Positions 14,045-20,923 of a stretch of DNA of 24,583 nt are shown here, one piece after another. Position numbers and translations under genes: made by a program. The stretch covers positions 1 through 24,583 of the forward strand of contig CAZOER010000010.1 of the NCBI GenBank assembly GCA_964578905.1, in the 5' to 3' direction. The notes under the pieces are model-generated. The model did not search any database. It was given only the letters and a program-made list of their open reading frames with translations, and had not been told where the DNA came from. The stretch's first letter is position 1; each line of letters begins with the position of its first letter. The DNA is from CAZVBV01 sp964578905 (GTDB lineage Bacteria; Patescibacteriota; Gracilibacteria; UBA4473).

Positions 14045-14077
14045 AAAAGCCCCGCGTGTGCGAGGCTCTTATTTTTT
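14045..14077. terminator. Bidirectional terminator of mraY and the FKBP gene
   Basis: AGCC.CGC (14048-14055) pairs with GCG.GGCT (14060-14067) around GTGT with one C-A mismatch. A run of six T follows on the plus strand and a run of T follows on the minus strand too, so it can end both convergent genes. Confidence 0.75.
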
Positions 14078-14089
14078 CGGATTTTATGG

Positions 14090-14151
14090 ATCCCTGCCTT
14101 CGCAGGGATAAGTTCCGCCAACCAATCACTTCGTTCTTGGGGCGTCACTTA
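14090..14151 (-). repeat. Two-hairpin stop-codon repeat, copy 2 (FKBP end)
   Basis: On the minus strand it opens with the FKBP stop codon as TAAGTGACGCC. Hairpin 1 pairs CGCC with GGCG and CCAA with TTGG; hairpin 2 is ATCCCTGC, GAAG, GCAGGGAT. Compared with copy 3 the outer stem pair A-T is changed to G-C on both sides. Confidence 0.8.
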
Positions 14152-14565
14152 ATTCTTAATTTCCATGAGTTCTACTTCGAAGATCAACGTTGATCCTCCT
14201 GGAATTGGTCCGAAATCATCCAGTCCGTATCCGAGCGTTGGAGGAATTGAAAGTCTTCGTTTTTCGCCTTCTTTCATTCCAATGAATCCTTGATCCCATC
14301 CTTTGATTACTTGACCACCACCAGCCGTAAAGTGGATTGGGTCACGACCATCACTTGTGTCGAATACTTCACCATCGGTGAACATTCCAGTGTAGTGAGC
14401 CGCAATATTACTTCCTTCTACAACGACTTTCCCTTTTCCTTTTTCAAGAGTTTCAATTACAAGTTTTTCAACCGGTTCAAATGTTTTTGGAGTATCTGTT
14501 TTACTGCAGGCAGTCATAAGGGGGAGGATAAAAAGTACGAGAACGAAAACGATAATTTTTTTCAT
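14149..14565 (-). CDS. FKBP-type peptidyl-prolyl isomerase lipoprotein
   Basis: The 138-residue protein has a signal peptide with a lipobox-like LMTAC (C20), so it should be lipid-anchored outside the membrane. After a short linker comes a complete FKBP domain: HYTGMFTDGEVFDTS, VIKGWDQGFIGMKEGEKRR, PPTLGYG and STLIFEVELMEI. It should help folding of exported proteins by proline isomerisation. The lipobox has M at -3 and T at -2, slightly off consensus. It ends in repeat copy 2 and converges with mraY. No clear promoter or Shine-Dalgarno is visible. Confidence 0.93.
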   Translation of the reverse strand: MKKIIVFVLVLFILPLMTACSKTDTPKTFEPVEKLVIETLEKGKGKVVVEGSNIAAHYTGMFTDGEVFDTSDGRDPIHFTAGGGQVIKGWDQGFIGMKEGEKRRLSIPPTLGYGLDDFGPIPGGSTLIFEVELMEIKN

Positions 14566-14643
14566 GAGTTATTTTTAAGATGAGCAAAGAATAATGAGTT
14601 TTATAGAATTTTCAATTATTTACGCTTTGGGAGGAAAAGGGTA

Positions 14644-14672
14644 TTGACTTTCTCTTTATTTTGGAGTAAAAT
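14644..14672 (+). promoter_or_regulatory. Promoter of the orphan helical protein gene
   Basis: TTGACT, a 17-nt spacer and TAAAAT form a strong promoter, 23 nt before the ATG. The expected leader is about 17 nt with no Shine-Dalgarno. Confidence 0.7.
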
Positions 14673-14695
14673 GTCCTGATTTACTCATTAAATAC

Positions 14696-15724
14696 ATGAA
14701 AAATCTTTTCAACGGCATCGGCACTTCATTTGAAAATGATATACAATTTGTGTTTCAAAATAACATTGAAAATAAGGAAACAGAGGCAACCACTGTTGAT
14801 CCAACCGAGAAGGTTGATGAAAATCTTTTGACTCAAAAAAACGAAATCCGTGGAAAAATGGATGATGAAAGTTGGTTAGAGGGAACAGATATTCAAGACA
14901 ATGGCCTTATGAAAATGGCAGAAAAAGATCCTTCTGGATTTCTTTTGAAAATTGGGGAACTCTTTAAAACAAAAAAGGCCTCTGCTTTCGAAGAAGCAGT
15001 GATAGTGGCTGCAAAGAAAAACCCTCATTTAGCAACACAAGTATTTATCTATGAACCAGATGTAGAACTTCCTTTTGCAGGAAAAATACTCACGATGTTG
15101 GCAGAAACGAATGTTGAGGCTTTCTTAGAAAGTCTTGATATTGATGTTGCACATACACGAACTATTGATGATGTGGTTTACCCAGCATTGATAGTAGCTG
15201 CAAATAAGGATCCACACGCGACATTGAAAAATAGTAAAAGATATTGGCATCATTCTAAATTTCAAGAAATAAGAGATATTACACTCAGGAACATCCAAGA
15301 CGAACGGGATGCGGCATCCGTAAAACACCAAGAATCTATCAACAAAGCGAATCAAGAAGCTAAGGAAAAAGAAGAAAAAACGGGCCAAGTTGAAGCAAGA
15401 AATCGACTAAAATATGGAAATAACGCAACCCTAAAAGAACTAATGGATAATCCTTCGAAAGCCTTGAATACTTGTCGTAATTGGCAAGACCAGCCTGAAG
15501 CAGAAGAGATATTGAAAAACATTAAAGACAACGTTTCTACTAGATTTACGTTGGCAGCATTTCCACTCTGGAAAGATACCTCTATTGCTGAACCTCTTTT
15601 GAAAAACCTATTAGAGAAGCACAATAATTCAGCAGATGAAATTTTAGCACTTTATCCTCATGGTCATGGGTATGACTACTCTATTCGAATTAGAAACAAA
15701 CTAAAAATGATGAACGAAAAATAA
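14696..15724 (+). CDS. Orphan helical protein with internal repeats
   Basis: The 342-residue protein is hydrophilic, has no signal peptide or membrane segment and matches no family I know. Two similar helical units are visible: EEAVIVAAKKNPHLAT (99-113) and YPALIVAANKDPHATL (162-177), with a weaker one at LMKMAEKDPSGFLL (71-84), suggesting an alpha-solenoid. A strongly charged stretch (about 200-237) should form a long helix or coiled coil. It has its own strong promoter and terminator, so it is a single-gene unit, and it is more AT-rich than the housekeeping genes. A structural or scaffold role is a guess. Confidence 0.6.
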   Translation: MKNLFNGIGTSFENDIQFVFQNNIENKETEATTVDPTEKVDENLLTQKNEIRGKMDDESWLEGTDIQDNGLMKMAEKDPSGFLLKIGELFKTKKASAFEEAVIVAAKKNPHLATQVFIYEPDVELPFAGKILTMLAETNVEAFLESLDIDVAHTRTIDDVVYPALIVAANKDPHATLKNSKRYWHHSKFQEIRDITLRNIQDERDAASVKHQESINKANQEAKEKEEKTGQVEARNRLKYGNNATLKELMDNPSKALNTCRNWQDQPEAEEILKNIKDNVSTRFTLAAFPLWKDTSIAEPLLKNLLEKHNNSADEILALYPHGHGYDYSIRIRNKLKMMNEK

Positions 15725-15751
15725 GAGCACTGCTTCATAAACAAATATTAC

Positions 15752-15778
15752 ATCCCTCGCCTTGGCGGGGGATTTTTG
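15752..15778 (+). terminator. Terminator of the orphan gene
   Basis: ATCCCTCGC (15752-15760) pairs with GCGGGGGAT (15765-15773) around CTTG, with one T-G pair, and five T follow. It ends the transcript 28 nt after the stop codon. Confidence 0.8.
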
Positions 15779-15795
15779 TATAACAAAGGAATTAG

Positions 15796-15857
15796 ATCCC
15801 TGCCTTCGCAGGGATAAGTTCCACCAACGACTCACTTCGTTCGTTGGGTGTCACTTA
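15796..15857 (-). repeat. Two-hairpin stop-codon repeat, copy 3 (infB end)
   Basis: On the minus strand it opens with the infB stop codon as TAAGTGACACC. Hairpin 1 pairs CACC and AACGA with TCGTT and GGTG; hairpin 2 is ATCCCTGC, GAAG, GCAGGGAT. It is the most regular of the three copies. Confidence 0.8.
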
Positions 15858-17984
15858 TTTTTTAACGACAAACAGTTCCAAAAGATCACCTTCTTGGAAT
15901 TCGAGTCCGCTGTGTTCGATCTTCATTCCGCATTCTGTTCCTTCGTTTATCTCATTTGTTTCCTTCTGTCCGAGTTGAACAGACATGATCTTCGCCTCAC
16001 CAATAAGTTTTTTCTCTTCTGAACTCGTTACCTTCTCTTCTCCCTCAACAATTTCTTTTGTTTCAACTTTCTCCATTCGGAAGAGTCGGAATTTAGAAAG
16101 CTTTCGAATCTTTCCTGTTACGACATCTCCACCAAGCACTGCCATTTTCTTCGTGGAAGCAAAGATTGCTTTCACTTTGAATTCTCCGACGATTGTTTCG
16201 GTTTCAGCATCATCCATCTTCCCAAGAAGAATGTCATTAATCTTCTCTGTCAGATGATAGATCACGTCGAAATCAAACAATTCTATGCCTTCTTTGTCCG
16301 CTAATTTTTTAATTCTGCCTGGAGTATCAACATTAAATCCAACCACAATTGAGCCTCCTGCAGCGGCCAACATCACATCAGATTCAGTTACTTCTCCAAC
16401 TCCTGAATGCACTACTTTTGTAAAGCTGTCATCCGTTCGAACATTGTTCACTTCATTCACCACCGCTTCGAGTGTTCCCTGACTATCAGATTTCACAATC
16501 ACTTTGAGTTGTTGCATTTTCCCCTCTGCCAATTTTGCTTTCATTGTCGCGAGTGAGAATTTCTTTCGTTTCGCCAATTCGTCTTCGTGAGAAATAGACG
16601 CCACCTCTTCAGACTTTCGTCGGGCAATCTTTTCCGTTTCCATAATCTGAACAATATCTCCTACATGTGGGAGTTCTGATAATCCAGTGATTTGCACAGG
16701 GGTAGAAGGAAGCGCAGATTTAATCTGCTTTCCAGCATAGTCTTTCATTGTTCGAATCTTTCCGTGTTGATTGTAAATCACAAAGGCATCCCCTTGGTGC
16801 AATGTTCCTGTATTGACGAGCACCGTTGCGGTGACGCCGGTTCCAGTTTGCACAGATGATTCAATCACCGTTGCAATAGCGGTTCTGTCTGGGTTTGCTT
16901 TCAAATTTTCGAGTTCAGCCATAATCTTTACAGTGTCGAGGAGCTTATCGATACCCGCTCCCGTTTTTGCAGAGACTTCGATACATGGTGTCGTTCCTCC
17001 CCAATCCTCAGGATTGAGTTCTTCATCAGCGAGTTGTTTTTTGACCAAGTCAGGATTGGCTCCCTCCATGTCCATTTTGTTAATCGCCACAATAATCGGG
17101 ATTCCCGCTTCTTTGGCATGATTAATCGCTTCAATTGATTGTGGTTTGAGTCCTTCTGTCGCAGCAACAACGAGAATCGCAATGTCGGTTGCTCGTGCTC
17201 CTCGTGATCGCATGATCGTGAAGGCTTCGTGTCCAGGAGTATCGAGAAAGGTAATCAAATCACCTCCCACATCGACTTGATACGCCCCGATTCTTTGTGT
17301 AATTCCTCCCGCTTCGCCTTCCGCCACTTTTGCTTTTCTCACGAAATCGAGCACGGATGTTTTTCCGTGATCAACGTGTCCCATAATTGAGATCACCGGC
17401 GGTCGTGGTTTCAAATGTTCAGGCTCTTCGTCCTTTAATAATTGAGAAAGATCGGCTCGGAACAACTGTTCTCCAGTCAATTCTACCGCCTCTTTCTTTA
17501 CCTTTACTCCCAATTCATCAGCCACAATAGCCGCTGTTTCGTAATCAATATTTTGTGCCAAGTTCGCAATCACTCCGTTTTGTTTCAATTTCACCAAAAC
17601 AATCGGAAGAGGCTTCGCAATCTTAATCGCCAGCTCTCGAACCGTCATTTCTTCAGGCAAGATAATCGTTCCATCGTCTGTCTTTACCACTTCAACAACT
17701 TCTTCTTTCTCCTCGTCTTCTTTCTTTTTCTTTCGTACAACCTTCTTGCTTCCCGCTGTTTTTTCTTGTTGTTTTTCTACAATTTCCCGATCCATTTCGT
17801 CTTCAATTTCATGCTCTGCCTGTTTAATTTCATTCCCGAGTTCGATGTTTTTTATTTCTGCAGCGATCTCATCCGGAACCATATCATCTTCGGGCATCTC
17901 AAAATCAAGGTCCATTGCATGAAGCTGGACAGCTTCGGGAGCAATGCTGAGTTGTTTCGCGAGATCAGATACGGATATAGGCAT
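15855..17984 (-). CDS. infB: Translation initiation factor IF-2
   Basis: The 709-residue protein has a short, charged N-terminal part with two small IF2_N-like units (about 1-25 and 113-160), then the GTPase domain: GHVDHGKT (202-209), DTPGH (248-252) and NKMD (302-305). Domains II-IV follow to the C-terminus. It brings initiator tRNA to the 30S subunit. The N-terminal region is shorter than in E. coli IF-2. The gene stands alone, without the usual rbfA and nusA neighbours. Promoter at 17997-18025; the leader would be only about 5 nt. Its stop codon is inside repeat copy 3. Confidence 0.97.
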   Translation of the reverse strand: MPISVSDLAKQLSIAPEAVQLHAMDLDFEMPEDDMVPDEIAAEIKNIELGNEIKQAEHEIEDEMDREIVEKQQEKTAGSKKVVRKKKKEDEEKEEVVEVVKTDDGTIILPEEMTVRELAIKIAKPLPIVLVKLKQNGVIANLAQNIDYETAAIVADELGVKVKKEAVELTGEQLFRADLSQLLKDEEPEHLKPRPPVISIMGHVDHGKTSVLDFVRKAKVAEGEAGGITQRIGAYQVDVGGDLITFLDTPGHEAFTIMRSRGARATDIAILVVAATEGLKPQSIEAINHAKEAGIPIIVAINKMDMEGANPDLVKKQLADEELNPEDWGGTTPCIEVSAKTGAGIDKLLDTVKIMAELENLKANPDRTAIATVIESSVQTGTGVTATVLVNTGTLHQGDAFVIYNQHGKIRTMKDYAGKQIKSALPSTPVQITGLSELPHVGDIVQIMETEKIARRKSEEVASISHEDELAKRKKFSLATMKAKLAEGKMQQLKVIVKSDSQGTLEAVVNEVNNVRTDDSFTKVVHSGVGEVTESDVMLAAAGGSIVVGFNVDTPGRIKKLADKEGIELFDFDVIYHLTEKINDILLGKMDDAETETIVGEFKVKAIFASTKKMAVLGGDVVTGKIRKLSKFRLFRMEKVETKEIVEGEEKVTSSEEKKLIGEAKIMSVQLGQKETNEINEGTECGMKIEHSGLEFQEGDLLELFVVKK

Positions 17985-17996
17985 ATAACGAGCGCC

Positions 17997-18025
17997 ACTT
18001 TACTAATCGGAGAGCGGTTTGTCTA
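17997..18025 (-). promoter_or_regulatory. Promoter of infB
   Basis: On the minus strand TAGACA, a 17-nt spacer and TAAAGT end 12 nt before the ATG, so the leader would be very short and no Shine-Dalgarno is seen. Confidence 0.5.
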
Positions 18026-18047
18026 GTGTTTTTGCGCATTTTGAATG

Positions 18048-18137
18048 CCCACCGCTGAAGCGGTGGGTTGTCAGACAGGGTTGCAGCCCGCAGCTTTAGC
18101 TGTGGGGCACTATAAGGCTGAGGGCTAAAGCCCTCAG
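18048..18137. repeat. Array of three hairpins between infB and the U32 gene
   Basis: CCCACCGCT/AGCGGTGGG (18048-18067), CCCGCAGCT/AGCTGTGGG (18087-18106) and CTGAGGGC/GCCCTCAG (18118-18137) follow one another, each with a short T- or A-rich loop. They resemble REP-type palindromes. They lie upstream of two divergent promoters. The TTG at 18138 that opens the longest U32 frame is next to the last hairpin and is not a likely start. Confidence 0.7.
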
Positions 18138-18151
18138 TTGCAGGGCAAAAT

Positions 18152-18179
18152 TTGCAATGTATGCAAAATTAACAATAAT
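18152..18179 (+). promoter_or_regulatory. Promoter of the U32 gene, leaderless
   Basis: TTGCAA, a 16-nt spacer and AATAAT end 6 nt before a GTG at 18186. This position fixes the GTG as the likely start and predicts a leaderless mRNA. Confidence 0.55.
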
Positions 18180-18185
18180 CCCCGC

Positions 18186-19463
18186 GTGAAAAACATAGAA
18201 CTACTGGCTCCCGCGGGATCATATAAATCTCTTCATTCGGCCATTAATGCTGGAGCGGATGCTGTGTATTTCGGGATTACGCATTTGAACATGCGAGCGG
18301 GATCATCAGCGCAGAACTTTACGCTGGAGGATTTGAAAGAAATCGCGGACATCTGTCATGCGAAAAATGTGAAGACATATATTACCTTGAACACGATTGT
18401 CTACGATCGAGAAGCAGAACTGATGCAGTCATTGATTAACGCCGCGAAGGAGAATGGGATTGATGCGGTGATTGCGGCAGACGTTGCTGCGATTCAGTAC
18501 TGCCATGAGATTGGGCAGGAGGTGCATTGTTCGACGCAACTCTCTATTTCAAATATCAACTCGGTGAAGTTTTATTCTCAATTTGTGGATCGAGTGGTCT
18601 TGGCACGAGAATTAGATTTGAAACAAATTCGATTTATTTACGACCAGATTAAAGAACAAGACATCAGAGGACCAAAGGGAAACCTGATTGAAATCGAAGC
18701 GTTTGTGCACGGAGCGATGTGTATTTCTGTGAGTGGTCGATGTTTCATGTCCGCGTTTGAACACAACCTATCGGCGAATCGAGGACTGTGCCGACAGATG
18801 TGTCGGAGAGCGTACAAAATTACTGATACTGAAACAGGTGATGAACTCAAAGTCGAAGATCAATACGTTATGAGTCCGCAGGATCTCTGCGCTATCGACT
18901 TCTTGGATAAAGTCATCGACTCAGGAGTGTATTCTCTCAAAATCGAAGGACGAGGGAGATCACCAGATTATGTGCACACGGTTGTCACTGCGTACAAGAA
19001 AGCCCTCGATGCGATTGAAAAGAAAACCTACGATGAGAAACTTATTGAAGAACTCTTCACTGATCTCAAGTCCGTTTACAACAGGGGACTGAGCAAAGGA
19101 TTTTACTTCGGGAGACCAGTGGGAGCGTGGAGTCGATCATACGGTTCTGTTGCCACGACACGGAAGTTGTCGCTCGGAAAAATCACGCATTATTTTCCAA
19201 AGAAAAACGTAGCGGAGGTTGTTCTTCAAGCAGAATCGGTGAAGACGGGAGATTCGGTTTACATTATCGGAACGACTACAGGGACGGTGAAACAGAAGAT
19301 TACCGAACTGCGAGATGAGGAAGGAAAGGTTATTGAGAATGCGAAAAAAGGCGACATTGTCACTTTCATTACCAACTCACTCGTGCGAATGAATGATGAG
19401 GTGTTTGTGATTGTAGATGTGGAGGATGGAGGAGAGCGGTTGAAGGATCGAGTTCAGAAATAA
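18186..19463 (+). CDS. Peptidase U32 family protein (TrhP/YegQ-like)
   Basis: 425 residues from GTG 18186, beginning MKNIELLAPAGSY, the typical start of U32 proteins. The family signature is present as EAFVHGAMCISVSGRCFMS, followed by ANRGLCRQMCRRAY; the four cysteines of these two blocks match the iron-sulfur-cluster cysteines of this family. Despite the peptidase name, TrhP (YegQ) and relatives work in tRNA uridine hydroxylation at position 34, using prephenate. The C-terminal beta domain (about 330-425) is complete. I assign the family firmly and the tRNA role by similarity. An upstream TTG frame (18138) would add 16 unconserved residues. Confidence 0.88.
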   Translation: MKNIELLAPAGSYKSLHSAINAGADAVYFGITHLNMRAGSSAQNFTLEDLKEIADICHAKNVKTYITLNTIVYDREAELMQSLINAAKENGIDAVIAADVAAIQYCHEIGQEVHCSTQLSISNINSVKFYSQFVDRVVLARELDLKQIRFIYDQIKEQDIRGPKGNLIEIEAFVHGAMCISVSGRCFMSAFEHNLSANRGLCRQMCRRAYKITDTETGDELKVEDQYVMSPQDLCAIDFLDKVIDSGVYSLKIEGRGRSPDYVHTVVTAYKKALDAIEKKTYDEKLIEELFTDLKSVYNRGLSKGFYFGRPVGAWSRSYGSVATTRKLSLGKITHYFPKKNVAEVVLQAESVKTGDSVYIIGTTTGTVKQKITELRDEEGKVIENAKKGDIVTFITNSLVRMNDEVFVIVDVEDGGERLKDRVQK

Positions 19464-19485
19464 AAACTAGGATCCGGACCTTTTT

Positions 19486-19510
19486 GTCATCCTGAACTTG
19501 TTTCAGGATC
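19486..19510. repeat. GTCAT palindrome behind the U32 gene
   Basis: ATCCTGAA (19489-19496) and TTCAGGAT (19502-19509) form a hairpin preceded by five T. A copy in opposite orientation at 20718-20742 matches at 23 of 25 bases, and both differences keep the stem paired. It may end the U32 transcript. Confidence 0.65.
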
Positions 19511-19520
19511 AGAATGTATT

Positions 19521-19548
19521 TTGAAAAACCTGTTCTGAAGGATAGAAT
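19521..19548 (+). promoter_or_regulatory. Candidate promoter of the small membrane protein
   Basis: TTGAAA, a 16-nt spacer and TAGAAT lie 29 nt before the ATG at 19578. Confidence 0.45.
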
Positions 19549-19577
19549 TAGGAATGTTTATTAACTAAATTTACTTA

Positions 19578-19799
19578 ATGTCTGGATTTGATGATGCTAT
19601 TTTGGTCGTGATTGGTTGGGCGGTTGAAAAATTGTCTGCAGTTTCAATTTTGGATTTCATCTCTCCGTTGATTCTAATTCTTGGAGTATTTTGCGTTTCA
19701 ACGAGTATGGCAATGACAATAAAACATGAGGAAGGGAATAGGTGGCTTCTTTTTATTGGCTATTTTCTCTTGGGACTTTTTGCGGTAATGGTTTCATGA
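19578..19799 (+). CDS. Small two-TM membrane protein, unknown
   Basis: The 73-residue protein has two hydrophobic segments (about 25-46 and 56-72) joined by a short charged loop with KHEEGNRW. No family is recognised. The first 20 residues are amphipathic. It has a candidate promoter and ends in TGA 69 bp before the tRNA-Ser gene. The ordered helices and the promoter favour a real gene, but its shortness leaves doubt. Confidence 0.5.
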   Translation: MSGFDDAILVVIGWAVEKLSAVSILDFISPLILILGVFCVSTSMAMTIKHEEGNRWLLFIGYFLLGLFAVMVS

Positions 19800-19817
19800 T
19801 TTTGGTAGATAGGTGAT

Positions 19818-19845
19818 TTGCCCTTCGTCCTCTTTTTCGTACAAT
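19818..19845 (+). promoter_or_regulatory. Promoter of tRNA-Ser
   Basis: TTGCCC, a 16-nt spacer and TACAAT lie 23 nt before the first base of the tRNA. CTCCGC (19846-19851) can pair with GCGGAG at the tRNA 5' end, though it lies mostly upstream of the expected transcription start. Confidence 0.55.
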
Positions 19846-19868
19846 CTCCGCGTTCTTGTTCAATATGC

Positions 19869-19958
19869 GGAGAGATGGCAGAGTGGTCGAATGCGCACGC
19901 TTGGAAAGCGTGTGTGCAAGCAATTGTACCGCGGGTTCGAATCCCGCTCTCTCCGCCA
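19869..19958 (+). tRNA. tRNA-Ser (anticodon GGA)
   Basis: The 90-nt class II tRNA has acceptor GGAGAGA/TCTCTCC, anticodon loop TTGGAAA (anticodon GGA, Ser) in the stem ACGC/GCGT, a long variable arm, T-arm GCGGG-TTCGAAT-CCCGC, discriminator G and encoded CCA. It reads TCC and TCT codons. Confidence 0.95.
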
Positions 19959-19960
19959 TT

Positions 19961-19998
19961 CAGAAGAACCCACCAACCTTGATTGGTGAGTCCTCCTG
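19961..19998 (+). terminator. Hairpin behind tRNA-Ser
   Basis: A long imperfect stem forms: CACCAA/TTGGTG around CCTTGA extends outward to CAG/CTG with 13 of 16 positions paired. No T tract follows directly, so it is only a possible terminator or 3' processing structure. Confidence 0.45.
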
Positions 19999-20016
19999 TA
20001 GAATAAAAGAACAGGT

Positions 20017-20424
20017 TTAATAAACCGTAATTGGCGATTCGATAAATCGACATGTTCCACTAGAAAGAACAGTTGTTGATCCATAAGGGAATTCATCAAC
20101 ATATTCAGTGTTCTCTGGTGGTTTGTGGTAATTAATTAAAGCCGCTTCCCCTAGCACTCGTTCAGTTTTTCCGACTTTAGTGTACGCATAACATAATTCT
20201 TCTCCACGATTTAGGTGTGCCTCCCAATCGTAATATCTTTCATGTTTTGCAAGACGATCTCTCATCTCTTTAGACTCTCCAATGTAGAGAAGTTCTTTCA
20301 GTGCAACACTTCCCTCACTAACATTGTGTTTACAGCGATAAACAAGATAAATCCCTGATTCATTAGGGACGCCGTTCTTAACTGAGTCCCTCCAATATCC
20401 GTCAAAATTCAATTTAATTTCCAT
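20017..20424 (-). CDS. GIY-YIG domain protein
   Basis: The 135-residue protein has the GIY-YIG core: SGIYLVYR (G24-I25-Y26), LLYIGES (Y47-I48-G49), R57 with H61 in MRDRLAKHE, the metal-binding E93 in LGEAALINYHKPPEN and N105. The domain cuts DNA in homing endonucleases, UvrC and restriction enzymes. No DNA-binding domain is attached; the C-terminal 30 residues are unassigned. It lies next to tRNA-Ser on the opposite strand, a common place for acquired genes, and between two oppositely oriented palindromes. It could be a repair nuclease or a leftover homing enzyme; the target cannot be told. Confidence 0.85.
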   Translation of the reverse strand: MEIKLNFDGYWRDSVKNGVPNESGIYLVYRCKHNVSEGSVALKELLYIGESKEMRDRLAKHERYYDWEAHLNRGEELCYAYTKVGKTERVLGEAALINYHKPPENTEYVDEFPYGSTTVLSSGTCRFIESPITVY

Positions 20425-20451
20425 TTTTAAATGGTTAAAAGTTAAAAAATG

Positions 20452-20479
20452 TTGCCAGACTTTCGAAACCCGATATATT
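20452..20479 (+). promoter_or_regulatory. Promoter of a possible small RNA
   Basis: TTGCCA, a 16-nt spacer and TATATT precede a short structured segment that ends in a terminator about 60 nt later. It is divergent from the GIY-YIG gene. Confidence 0.5.
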
Positions 20480-20483
20480 GGGG

Positions 20484-20545
20484 GTGAAATAAGGCCTTCA
20501 ATCTTTATCTCACACTAAACCGATCCGTCTGGCGTCGGTTTTTTT
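20484..20545 (+). ncRNA. Possible short structured RNA with terminator
   Basis: About 60 nt lie between a promoter-like pair and an intrinsic terminator with no ORF of note. Hairpin 1 pairs GTGA (20484-20487) with TCAC (20510-20513) and ATAAGG with CTTTAT after one A-C mismatch. The terminator pairs AAACCGA (20517-20523) with TCGGTTT (20535-20541) and runs into T. The terminator loop contains GTCTGGC (20527-20533), which is complementary to GCCAGAC (20454-20460) just upstream of the expected start. It could be a small RNA or an attenuator for genes downstream (rpoB begins 380 bp later). It matches no RNA family I know. Confidence 0.45.
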
Positions 20546-20717
20546 ATTTGGAATCTTTGTTGGTGATGACTTATTTCGGTCTTTCATATTAAGTAATTAA
20601 CTACCTATATTATAGCATTTTTTAGGAAAAAGCAAAGTAAGGGTTTGCATAGTCATAGACTGGTATAAAATGCTATCAAAATGGGTGTTTTTGAGTGTTT
20701 TTAAGTGGTCACATTTT

Positions 20718-20742
20718 GATTCTGAAACAAGTTCAGAATGAC
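20718..20742. repeat. GTCAT palindrome, inverted copy
   Basis: ATTCTGAA (20719-20726) and TTCAGAAT (20732-20739) form a hairpin and the unit ends in GAC. Its reverse complement matches 19486-19510 with two compensating differences. An extended -10-like TGGTATAAA lies just upstream at 20661-20669. Otherwise the 500-bp gap before rpoB holds the possible small RNA and the rpoB promoter. Confidence 0.6.
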
Positions 20743-20776
20743 AAAGAAAAAAGGATGAAAAAACACCTAAAAAACT

Positions 20777-20804
20777 TTGACATACCATACTCTGTCACTA
20801 CACT
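20777..20804 (+). promoter_or_regulatory. Promoter of rpoB
   Basis: A perfect TTGACA, a 16-nt spacer and TACACT would start transcription near 20811, giving a 5' leader of about 110 nt, long for this window. The leader can form small hairpins (CTCT/AGAG near 20847 and CCCT/AGGG near 20865), so regulation in the leader is possible. A second, extended -10 (TGGTATAAA, 20661-20669) lies further upstream. Confidence 0.6.
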
Positions 20805-20923
20805 CCCGTCGAAGTGATAGCTACTATCTTTCGTTTTCGGCAGTAACTCTCGGGAAAGAGGCCCCCTAAAAAGGGTGATTTCGTGATTTTCTTGCTTCAT
20901 TTTTATTCCTTACTTAATAAAAA

